DNA from: an uncultured Bacteroidia bacterium
GTDB taxonomy: Bacteria > Bacteroidota > Bacteroidia > Bacteroidales > F082
Direction of reading: 5' to 3'
NCBI GenBank assembly: GCA_902774365.1
Contig: CACYHX010000021.1
Location: forward strand, 1-43,304
DNA: 43,304 nucleotides
How positions within the stretch are numbered: position 1 is the stretch's first letter; every line of letters starts with the position of its first letter. The notes below the pieces were generated by a model. It ran no database searches, was not told the origin of the DNA, and saw nothing but the letters and a program-made list of their open reading frames with translations. Of this stretch, positions 37,876 through 43,304 are shown one piece after another. The translations under genes and the position numbers were made by a program.

Positions 37876-39435
37876 TTAGAACGGAATCGGGTCGTCAGAG
37901 GTGATGGAGGGTTGATAGGGCGACATGCCATCGTCGTCGTTCATCTTCGAGCCGATGACCATGGGCTGTGTGTCGAACTGGTTGTTGGGGCCGATGGTGG
38001 TGAAGCTGCTGTTGTCGAAGCCTTGGTCGAACTCCTCGAAGCGGGCGTATTGTCCCACGAACTTCAGCTCCACCTCGCCGAGTTTGCCGTTACGGTGCTT
38101 GGCGATGTCGATGATGGTGTAACCCTTGGGCTTGTCTTCGGCATCCACGCCTTCCTTGTAGTATTCGGGACGGTAGATGAACATCACCATGTCGGCGTCT
38201 TGCTCGATGGCACCCGACTCACGCAGGTCGGAGAGGATGGGTTTCTTGGAGCCGGGACGCTGCTCCACGCTACGGCTGAGCTGCGAAAGGGCCAGCACAG
38301 GGATTTCCAGTTCCTTGGCCAGACTCTTCAGCGATCGCGAGATGGTGCTGATCTCCTGCTCGCGGTTGAGGCCGCGGTCGCCCTTGGCGGTCATGAGTTG
38401 CAGGTAGTCGATGAAGACCATCTGTATGTCGTGCTGCTGCTTCAGTCGGCGGCATTTGGCACGGAGCTCGAAGATGGAGAGCTGTGGCGTGTCGTCGATG
38501 AAGATGGGCGCGCCGGTCAGCGGGGTGACTTTGGTGTTCAGCTGTTGCCATTCGTATTCGGCCAGGTCACCCGAACGCAGCTTGTCGGCGGTGAGCGAGG
38601 TCTCGGTCGAGATCAGACGCGTGACCAACTGCACCGACGACATCTCCAACGAGAAGAAGGCGATGGGCCTGTTGAAGTTGACGGCGGCGTTACGAGCCAG
38701 GTTCAAGGCGAAGGCGGTCTTACCCATGCTGGGACGTGCGGCCAGGATGATGAGGTCCGACTTCTGCCAGCCTTGCGTGATGCGGTCGAGCTCGGTGTAG
38801 CCCGAAGGCACGCCACGTAGCTTGTCGTCGGCGTTCTTGGCCTTCTGGATCTCGGTGATGGCCTTGCTCACCAAGTCCTGCATCGAGTCGTAGCTGCGGC
38901 GCAGGTTGTTCTCGCTGATTTGGAAGAGGTTGTTCTCGGCCTTGTCGAGCAGGTCAAACACATCGGTGGTGTCCTCAAAGGCGTCGTGGATCATGTCGGA
39001 AGAGATTAGGATCAGCTGACGCTGGATGTGCTTCTGCATGATGATACGGGCATGGTATTCGATGTTGGCCGCCGAGACGACGCGGTTGGTGAGTTTCGCG
39101 ATGTAGTAGGCACCGCCGACCATCTCCAATTCACCTCTTTGCTTGAGCTCGTTGGTGACGGTCATGATGTCGATGGGCTCCGACTTTCCAAAAAGCGACT
39201 TGATGGCGGCAAAGATTTTTTGGTGCTTGTCCAAATAAAAAGCCTCAGGCGTGAGGATGTCGATGACCTCGTTGACGGCTTCCTTTTCCAACATGAGGGC
39301 ACCCAAAACGACTTCTTCGAGGTCGGTGGCTTGGGGTGGTATGCGTCCTTGGTTGGCAAAGACCTGCTCGGGAGTCATCAAATTACGTTTGGCGGTATCG
39401 CCGAAAGGTCGGCGTGTGGTGGTATCGTTTGGCAT
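37876..39435 (-). CDS. dnaB: Replicative DNA helicase DnaB
   Basis: 519 aa. N-terminal helical DnaB domain (about 25-130, IPPQATDLEEVVLGALMLEKEAV). A linker follows, then the RecA-type ATPase domain (about 200-470). The Walker A is ARPSMGKTAFALN, Walker B MVFIDYLQLM, and the DNA-loop/arginine region is EIPVLALSQLSRSVEQRPGSKKP. The C-terminal tail is acidic/polar (DDDGMSPYQP). It unwinds DNA at the replication fork. No intein interrupts the ATPase motifs. The start follows a -7 box (39468-39475). Upstream of the RluA gene on the same strand. Confidence 0.96.
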   Translation of the reverse strand: MPNDTTTRRPFGDTAKRNLMTPEQVFANQGRIPPQATDLEEVVLGALMLEKEAVNEVIDILTPEAFYLDKHQKIFAAIKSLFGKSEPIDIMTVTNELKQRGELEMVGGAYYIAKLTNRVVSAANIEYHARIIMQKHIQRQLILISSDMIHDAFEDTTDVFDLLDKAENNLFQISENNLRRSYDSMQDLVSKAITEIQKAKNADDKLRGVPSGYTELDRITQGWQKSDLIILAARPSMGKTAFALNLARNAAVNFNRPIAFFSLEMSSVQLVTRLISTETSLTADKLRSGDLAEYEWQQLNTKVTPLTGAPIFIDDTPQLSIFELRAKCRRLKQQHDIQMVFIDYLQLMTAKGDRGLNREQEISTISRSLKSLAKELEIPVLALSQLSRSVEQRPGSKKPILSDLRESGAIEQDADMVMFIYRPEYYKEGVDAEDKPKGYTIIDIAKHRNGKLGEVELKFVGQYARFEEFDQGFDNSSFTTIGPNNQFDTQPMVIGSKMNDDDGMSPYQPSITSDDPIPF

Positions 39436-39467
39436 AAAATTTCAGATTATTCTTTTGTTTGGGATGG

Positions 39468-39475
39468 CAAAAGTA
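39468..39475 (-). promoter_or_regulatory. -7 box for dnaB
   Basis: TACTTTTG on the minus strand fits TAnnTTTG, 33 nt before the ATG. No clear -33 box. Confidence 0.5.
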
Positions 39476-39521
39476 CGAATTAAAAACCGCCCCCATGAAA
39501 CTCTTTGAGCGAAGTTATCAA

Positions 39522-40988
39522 CTACTTGAAAAGGTGTTGATAAGTTTTTGCAACGATTTCATTCTCAGCAATTAAGTCTTCTCGTGCCTGTTGATAACCT
39601 AAGAGGTCGTTGCTAGTGGCTTCGACGAGAATCCTGCTGTGCTCGAAGAGTTTAGCCTCGTCAAAAAGGGCCGTTTCGAGGCGTTGCAACGTCAGCCCCC
39701 GCTTGATGGCAGGATGGTAAAAACGGGCCTCTTGGAGTATGTCGTATAGGTTGAAGACCTTGTGGCCTACGGTCTGGTTCTGGATGATTTCGTGACGAAG
39801 CAGCGTGGTGCTAAGGTTTTGCGGCGTGAAGCATACAATCAACTCATAATGAGAGAGTTTCTCGATGAGCAGAGGGATGGCCTCTTTCCAACGGCTGTGG
39901 TCCTCGAAGCAGTCCCAAACGAAACATCCCTCAGCAGCAGCCATGTCATCCCCGCGCTGGCTTGTGCGAAGGCGGGGATCTATGGCTGCGTCATGCTCGT
40001 GTTCTCCTTGCAGCGCAAAAGCCAATATCATCTCCTCGTAAGGCCTCGTGCCGTCCAATTCCGGCACGGCGGGACGGTTGAGAAGTAGGTTTAGAAAGGC
40101 CACCGACTTAGGCTTGGGCTGTGGTGCCAACGAGTAAAGCGTCTTGTAATCAATATAATACGAATTGGTCTCCAAGGCCTCAATCTGATGGGCCTCCTCT
40201 GAATCGGGTTCCACTTGTTGGAGCATCTTGGCATTGGTGTTCACCCCGTTGAAATAACATTGGAACAACATTTCGTCATCCATCGCGGTGGTGAAGAGGA
40301 AACTGTTCTTTGGGATGAGTTTCCAGCAATGGCCCTGGAAGTCACAAGGGTAGGGGTTGTGGCATTGTGTCCCGATGTTGACGACGGGGGAATGGGGTAG
40401 GGCCACCACGGCTTTCAGTCGTTCCACATTCTTTGCGACAAAAGCCTCTCTCTCAACGACATAGTCCATCACCGATTCCATCTTAAACAGATGCTGCACG
40501 TCGATGGGGCCGTCTTTCACATAGTCGCCGTTGAGGTACATGAGTCGGAAGTCGCTGAGCGGCACGCCACAGCCGTGCAGCACATAGTATTGCAGGGCGG
40601 CATCGTTATAATAGGTGTCGCTGAGCCGCATGGAACTTTTCACCTCCACGGCCAGCCATTGGTCGCCATCGCGTACCAGTATGTCAAGCATAATGAGTGT
40701 GTCATTGAATTGAAACACAGCCTCATACATCACCTTGACTTCGGGGTTGCTGAGGTTGGCCAGGGTTTCCGCCGCTTTCTTCGGGAATTGTGATGGTGAG
40801 TTGGGCGACATGTCGATGCCGCCGGGAAAGACCTCATGCGCCAGCATACCCACGTCGGTGCCGCGTTGGAACTTGGCCCTTTGTTCGATGCTGAGTTTGT
40901 CGCGCAGGTAAGGATGCTTCTTCTGCATGTACAATGCCTTCTCGCACTGTAAGCCCTTGATGTAGGTTGATTTGGAGAGGATGTGCAT
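39522..40988 (-). CDS. DUF2779 family nuclease-like protein (PD-(D/E)XK, Cas4-like)
   Basis: 488 aa. N-terminal part (LSKSTYIKGLQCEKALYMQKKHP) with Cys14 resembles the first Cys of Cas4-type nucleases. A PD-(D/E)XK core follows: DGDQWLAVEVKSSM (the E-x-K motif near residue 130) and ALQYYVL. A Cys cluster lies downstream (CHNPYPCDFQGHC, about 210-222), as expected for a 4Fe-4S site. The C-terminal half (about 260-488) is the DUF2779 domain, RNase H-like. In-frame within it (about residues 333-350) is a peptide DPRLRTSQRGDDM encoded by a palindromic repeat (39937-39989). Starts 2 nt after the 3'-5' exonuclease gene and is surely co-transcribed; a role in DNA repair or processing is likely. Confidence 0.82.
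   Translation of the reverse strand: MHILSKSTYIKGLQCEKALYMQKKHPYLRDKLSIEQRAKFQRGTDVGMLAHEVFPGGIDMSPNSPSQFPKKAAETLANLSNPEVKVMYEAVFQFNDTLIMLDILVRDGDQWLAVEVKSSMRLSDTYYNDAALQYYVLHGCGVPLSDFRLMYLNGDYVKDGPIDVQHLFKMESVMDYVVEREAFVAKNVERLKAVVALPHSPVVNIGTQCHNPYPCDFQGHCWKLIPKNSFLFTTAMDDEMLFQCYFNGVNTNAKMLQQVEPDSEEAHQIEALETNSYYIDYKTLYSLAPQPKPKSVAFLNLLLNRPAVPELDGTRPYEEMILAFALQGEHEHDAAIDPRLRTSQRGDDMAAAEGCFVWDCFEDHSRWKEAIPLLIEKLSHYELIVCFTPQNLSTTLLRHEIIQNQTVGHKVFNLYDILQEARFYHPAIKRGLTLQRLETALFDEAKLFEHSRILVEATSNDLLGYQQAREDLIAENEIVAKTYQHLFK
39937..39989. repeat. Palindromic element inside the DUF2779 coding sequence
   Basis: GCAGCCAT (39937-39944) pairs with ATGGCTGC (39982-39989) and ATCCCCGC (39948-39955) with GCGGGGAT (39972-39979), loop of 16 nt. 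It is translated in frame into a DPRLRTSQRGDD-like peptide of the type produced by mobile palindromic repeats that insert into genes. Confidence 0.65.
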
Positions 40989-40990
40989 GC

Positions 40991-41695
40991 TTAGTTGGTG
41001 TAGTCCACTTGGCTCTCGTCGATGAGTGAAAGGTAGTTGAAGCGACGCATGAGCTGGGCGATGGCGAGCACGTCCTTCTGACAGTAGGTCTTGATGCGCT
41101 CCAGGTCGTTCTCTTGCCAGTAGACGCGTCCCACCTCGCTGCCGTTGATGTCGTCCTTCGGCGTGGGGATGTCGAGGATGGCGCAGAGCAGGTCCAAGGA
41201 GGTGAAGTTCTTATAGTCGCCGAACTTCCACAGCTCCATGGTGTCGATGAAGTTGGTCTCCCAAGGCTTCTTGCCTGCCACTTGCAGTATGCGAGGGATG
41301 GGTATGCCGTTAATCATCATGCGGCGGGCGATGTAGGGGAAGTCGAACTCCTTGCCGTTGTGGGCGCAGAGTTGCGCGTAAGGCGAGTCGTAGTGCTTGT
41401 TCAGCATGTCGGCGAAGTCGGCAAGCAAGGCCTTCTCGTCGTGGCTGTAAAACGACTTCAAACGGAAACGCTCACCGTTGAAGAAGCCGACGGAGATGCA
41501 GACGATTTTGCCAAACTCGGCATAGATGCCCGCACGGTCGTAGATGTCGGCAGGGGTGAGGTCGTCGTTGTCGCGGTTGAGTTGGTCGGCCTTCTTGTCC
41601 CATAGTTTTTGCATCCGTTCGCTGAGATGGTCGTAGGTTTTCTCTTGCGAGACAGTCTCGATGTCGAGGAAGAGGATTTTGGAGAAGTCTGTCAT
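40991..41695 (-). CDS. 3'-5' exonuclease (DnaQ-like, predicted polymerase-associated type)
   Basis: 234 aa. The DEDD exonuclease pattern is visible: ILFLDIETVS (first Asp/Glu), LCAHNGKEFDFPYIARRM (second Asp), and RIKTYCQKDVLAIAQLM (final Asp in a YC-x-x-D type ending). The linking region INGIPIPRILQVAGKKPWETNFIDTMELWKFGD is characteristic of the family of predicted 3'-5' exonucleases related to PolB exonuclease domains. It probably trims DNA or RNA 3' ends. It pairs with the DUF2779 protein, whose start is 2 nt downstream, suggesting a joint nuclease function. Confidence 0.85.
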   Translation of the reverse strand: MTDFSKILFLDIETVSQEKTYDHLSERMQKLWDKKADQLNRDNDDLTPADIYDRAGIYAEFGKIVCISVGFFNGERFRLKSFYSHDEKALLADFADMLNKHYDSPYAQLCAHNGKEFDFPYIARRMMINGIPIPRILQVAGKKPWETNFIDTMELWKFGDYKNFTSLDLLCAILDIPTPKDDINGSEVGRVYWQENDLERIKTYCQKDVLAIAQLMRRFNYLSLIDESQVDYTN

Positions 41696-41704
41696 TTTGT
41701 TCAG

Positions 41705-41798
41705 TTTAGAGTTTAGAGTTTAGAGTTTAGAGTTTAGGGTTTAGAGTTTAGGGTTTAGAGTTTAGGGTTTAGAGTTGTTCAGTTGTTCAGTTGTTCAG
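41705..41798. repeat. Tandem TTTAGRG and TTGTTCAG repeats
   Basis: Ten tandem 7-mers TTTAGAG/TTTAGGG (41705-41774) are followed by three 8-mers TTGTTCAG (41775-41798). Intergenic, upstream of the exonuclease gene; no ORF. The sequence between 41799 and 41933 holds only the palindrome below and AT-rich DNA. Confidence 0.85.
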
Positions 41799-41857
41799 TT
41801 TTTAGTTGTTCAGTTATTATGGCTTATGGCTCGTGGCTTGTTTCACTCAGGGGCGTC

Positions 41858-41878
41858 ATCGCGGACTTGATCCGCGAT
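41858..41878. repeat. Palindromic element with CTTGA loop
   Basis: ATCGCGGA-CTTGA-TCCGCGAT, perfect 8-bp stem. Same stem length and loop as the element at 21390-21410. Confidence 0.7.
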
Positions 41879-41933
41879 CTCCTTCATAGAGGGACAGCCT
41901 GAGCCATTGGCCATCTGCCATAGTTTTATCATA

Positions 41934-42212
41934 TTATCTTATTTCTTGAAATTCATCATATTTCCCTGTCGCCGCCACCGCCTCAATCTTCATATCAGTT
42001 ATATATGAATAAGGTGTGCCTTCGCCGCAGAGCAGCGTGAAGCGGTCGAGGTCGGTTTCTTCGCCTTCCGCCACGATGTGTACACAGTCGTCAGCGTAGT
42101 CGTTCTCTACATAACCCACCACATTGCATTGCAGCCCGTAGCGGTGCACATAGCGTCGGAAGCCCACGTTGAACACCCGTCCGTAGATCCTTATGTCGTA
42201 GGCTTTGGTCAT
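41934..42212 (-). CDS. Acylphosphatase
   Basis: 92 aa, the normal size. The acylphosphatase pattern is present: YGRVFNVGFRRYVHRYG carries the phosphate-binding loop and catalytic Arg (GxVxGVGFR type, with Asn for Gly), and VVGYVENDYADDCVHIVAEG holds the Asn that positions the nucleophilic water. It hydrolyses acyl phosphates such as 1,3-bisphosphoglycerate or carbamoyl phosphate. The start was taken at 42212, where ATG overlaps the DUF493 stop (ATGA); the longer frame is out of family. Second gene of a two-gene operon. Confidence 0.88.
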   Translation of the reverse strand: MTKAYDIRIYGRVFNVGFRRYVHRYGLQCNVVGYVENDYADDCVHIVAEGEETDLDRFTLLCGEGTPYSYITDMKIEAVAATGKYDEFQEIR

Positions 42213-42478
42213 AGGGCGAATTTGATTTCGGGCACGGTCTTCAGGCCGTCGTAAACGGCATTCATCTGTTCTTGGCTGTCGAGGTCGATGTTGTAGGTGT
42301 AGGTGATGTAAGTGCCTTTGGCGCTGGCTCGGGCGCTCACAAAACTGTGTACGCAGCGACACGTGCTGAACACGCGGCTGATGTTGGCCTTGCTCTCCTC
42401 GATGGGGATGACGGCCGCCACGATGACTTTGATGTCGAAGTTCTGCGGGAAGATGAGTTTCTCTTCTTTTTCGTTCAT
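42209..42478 (-). CDS. DUF493 (YbeD-like) family protein
   Basis: 89 aa. FPQNFDIKVIVAAVIPIEESKANISRVF at the start and GTYITYTYNIDLDSQEQMNAVYDGLKTVPEIKFAL at the end fit the small alpha/beta DUF493 domain (YbeD), a likely regulatory or ligand-binding ACT-like fold. The usual GKY-like strand pair is kept. Translationally coupled to acylphosphatase downstream and divergent from the S4 gene, with -7 boxes for both in the short gap. Confidence 0.8.
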   Translation of the reverse strand: MNEKEEKLIFPQNFDIKVIVAAVIPIEESKANISRVFSTCRCVHSFVSARASAKGTYITYTYNIDLDSQEQMNAVYDGLKTVPEIKFAL

Positions 42479-42498
42479 TTTCGGAATGCTTTATTATG

Positions 42499-42506
42499 CA
42501 AAATTA
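42499..42506 (-). promoter_or_regulatory. -7 box for DUF493-acylphosphatase
   Basis: TAATTTTG on the minus strand fits TAnnTTTG, 21 nt before the ATG at 42478. Confidence 0.45.
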
Positions 42507-42548
42507 CGAATTTCCGACGAGAGAAACAGGTTTTTGTCCCGTTTTTGC

Positions 42549-42556
42549 TATTTTTG
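42549..42556 (+). promoter_or_regulatory. -7 box for the S4-domain gene
   Basis: TATTTTTG fits TAnnTTTG, 18 nt before the ATG at 42574. It rules out the longer upstream frame as the real start. Confidence 0.55.
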
Positions 42557-42573
42557 CGGAAAATACGACAGCC

Positions 42574-42816
42574 ATGGCAAGAAAACTGAATAGAATCGAG
42601 TTCACGCTTCGCGAGGGCGAAGATTTCATCCCTTTGATCTCATTACTGAAAGCCTGCGACGTGGTGTATTCCGGTGCCGAGGCCCAAGAGGTCGTCACGG
42701 CGGGCATGGTGCTCCGCAACGGCGAGGTGGAGACCCGCAAGCGGGCCAAAATCACAGCAGGAGAAGTGATTGTCTTTGAGAATTACGAGATTTTGGTCGA
42801 CTATCAAGGAGAATGA
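42574..42816 (+). CDS. S4 RNA-binding domain protein (YbcJ-like)
   Basis: 80 aa, almost entirely one S4 domain: FIPLISLLKACDVVYSGAEAQEVVTAGMVLRNGEVETRKRAKITAGEVIVFENYEIL in parts. The SGAEAQ helix, the GxVxxNGxxExRKRxKIxxG loop and the final VIVF strand match small ribosome-associated S4 proteins such as YbcJ/YaaA-type. It likely binds rRNA or stalled ribosomes; partner unknown. Monocistronic, closed by the terminator at 42824-42855. Confidence 0.88.
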   Translation: MARKLNRIEFTLREGEDFIPLISLLKACDVVYSGAEAQEVVTAGMVLRNGEVETRKRAKITAGEVIVFENYEILVDYQGE

Positions 42817-42823
42817 CAAAACG

Positions 42824-42855
42824 AAAAAATCGCAACCCGAAGGCTGCGATTTTTT
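42824..42855. terminator. Bidirectional rho-independent terminator
   Basis: A perfect 11-bp stem AAAAAATCGCA (42824-42834) with TGCGATTTTTT (42845-42855), 10-nt loop, between the convergent S4 and gcvP genes. Confidence 0.88.
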
Positions 42856-42883
42856 CATTCTGAGTAGTAGTCCTGCGTGAAGA

Positions 42884-43304
42884 TTATTCCGCGCTGAACT
42901 TGCAGACCAGATTCCTGTCGCCGTATGCATCGTCGATGCGGGTGACGTGCGGGAAGTACTTGTCCTGAACATCGCTCTTCATCGGGAAGCCGGCCTCCTG
43001 ACGGCTGAAGGGGAACTCCCACTTGTCAGCCATCAGCATCTCGGCGGTGTAAGGCGCGTGGCTGATGATGTTGTTGCCCTTCTCGGCCTTGCCGTCTTCG
43101 ATGTCCTTGATTTCCTTGCGGATTTGGATCATGGCTTCGACGAAGCGGTCAAGCTCGGCGATAGGCTCGCTTTCGGTGGGCTCCACCATCAGGGTCTCGT
43201 GCACAGGGAAGGCCACGGTAGGAGCGTGGAAGCCGAAGTCCATCAGACGCTTGGCGATGTCGATGGCGGCCACACCAACAGTCTTGTTGATGCCGTTGAT
43301 GTCG
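42884..43304 (-). CDS. gcvP: Glycine dehydrogenase (decarboxylating), P protein, C-terminal part
   Basis: Partial: the gene enters from the right edge; about 140 C-terminal residues of roughly 950 are seen. DINGINKTVGVAAIDIAKRL (continuing past the edge), MDFGFHAPTVAFPVHETLMVEPTESE and the terminal KYFPHVTRIDDAYGDRNLVC are the well-known GcvP C-terminal motifs; the His in GFHAPT and the basic residues of the loop shape the PLP site. It decarboxylates glycine and passes the aminomethyl group to the H protein in the glycine cleavage system. Stop at 42884-42886, just beyond the shared terminator. Confidence 0.95.
   Translation of the reverse strand, partial: DINGINKTVGVAAIDIAKRLMDFGFHAPTVAFPVHETLMVEPTESEPIAELDRFVEAMIQIRKEIKDIEDGKAEKGNNIISHAPYTAEMLMADKWEFPFSRQEAGFPMKSDVQDKYFPHVTRIDDAYGDRNLVCKFSAE

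Noticed and set aside
37876-39435. Intein in DnaB
   Set aside because: The protein has the usual about 520 aa and uninterrupted ATPase motifs.
41705-41774. Telomere or replication-origin iterons
   Set aside because: TTTAGGG units are mixed with TTTAGAG and no replication initiator or chromosome end is present; simple tandem repeat.

Overview
The window looks like a chromosomal segment of a Bacteroidota member, most likely an uncultured Bacteroidales. Supporting signs are many promoters of the Bacteroidota type (-7 box TAnnTTTG, several with a TTG-type -33 box exactly 19 nt upstream), a secreted protein with a C-terminal type IX secretion sorting domain, SPII lipoproteins, DUF4301, a PorV-like barrel, and Bacteroidota-style RSH and Wzx/Wzz genes. 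Most coding DNA is moderately GC-rich. The stretch around 19.7-21.3 kb and the intergenic region at 1.2-1.6 kb are visibly AT-rich.

Layout. 1-184: leftward promoter with a boxA-like leader, probably of an rRNA operon beyond the left edge. 285-2052: AlbA_2 protein and an XRE regulator. 2122-7230: an operon of a DHH phosphoesterase and four FKBP-like lipoproteins. 7304-12363 (leftward): flippase, two Wzz proteins and an O-antigen ligase/polymerase. 12580-16761: ClpS, a synthetase-type RSH and a T9SS-exported CotH protein. 16764-21228 (leftward): a Fic protein, two LpoB/CsgG-like secreted paralogues, a peptide with tandem CSC repeats and its radical SAM/SPASM partner. 21502-23116: an HTH gene, a long inverted-repeat structure, and an AbiF/AbiD-like HEPN gene preceded by a hairpin leader RNA. 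23136-26130: HHH-domain and PorV-like outer-membrane proteins. 26227-29424: DUF456, split transketolase, with the C-terminal subunit fused to a LOG-like domain. 29429-34974 (leftward): TerB-like, RCK/RyR membrane protein, periplasmic TPR protein and a TIR transmembrane protein. 35085-43304: DUF4301, tRNA-Leu(GAG) plus a truncated tRNA-Leu(CAG), RluA-type pseudouridine synthase, DnaB, a DUF2779 nuclease with a 3'-5' exonuclease, DUF493, acylphosphatase, an S4 protein and the end of gcvP.

Two gene groups stand out as possible undescribed systems. The first is a compact leftward RiPP-like operon: a SPASM maturase with complete cysteine motifs, a 75-residue precursor with five CSC[DE][NY]Q repeats whose start overlaps the maturase gene, and two secreted LpoB/CsgG-like proteins, closed by a strong terminator. 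The second is the TerB-like/RCK-RyR/TPR/TIR cluster, which looks like a membrane-spanning sensing and NAD-cleaving effector module. Other points of note are an AbiF-type HEPN toxin with a leader RNA, a transketolase-LOG fusion, a tRNA-Leu that has lost its variable arm, and several families of palindromic repeats, one of which sits inside a coding region. All functional statements are inferred from sequence; no database search was run.
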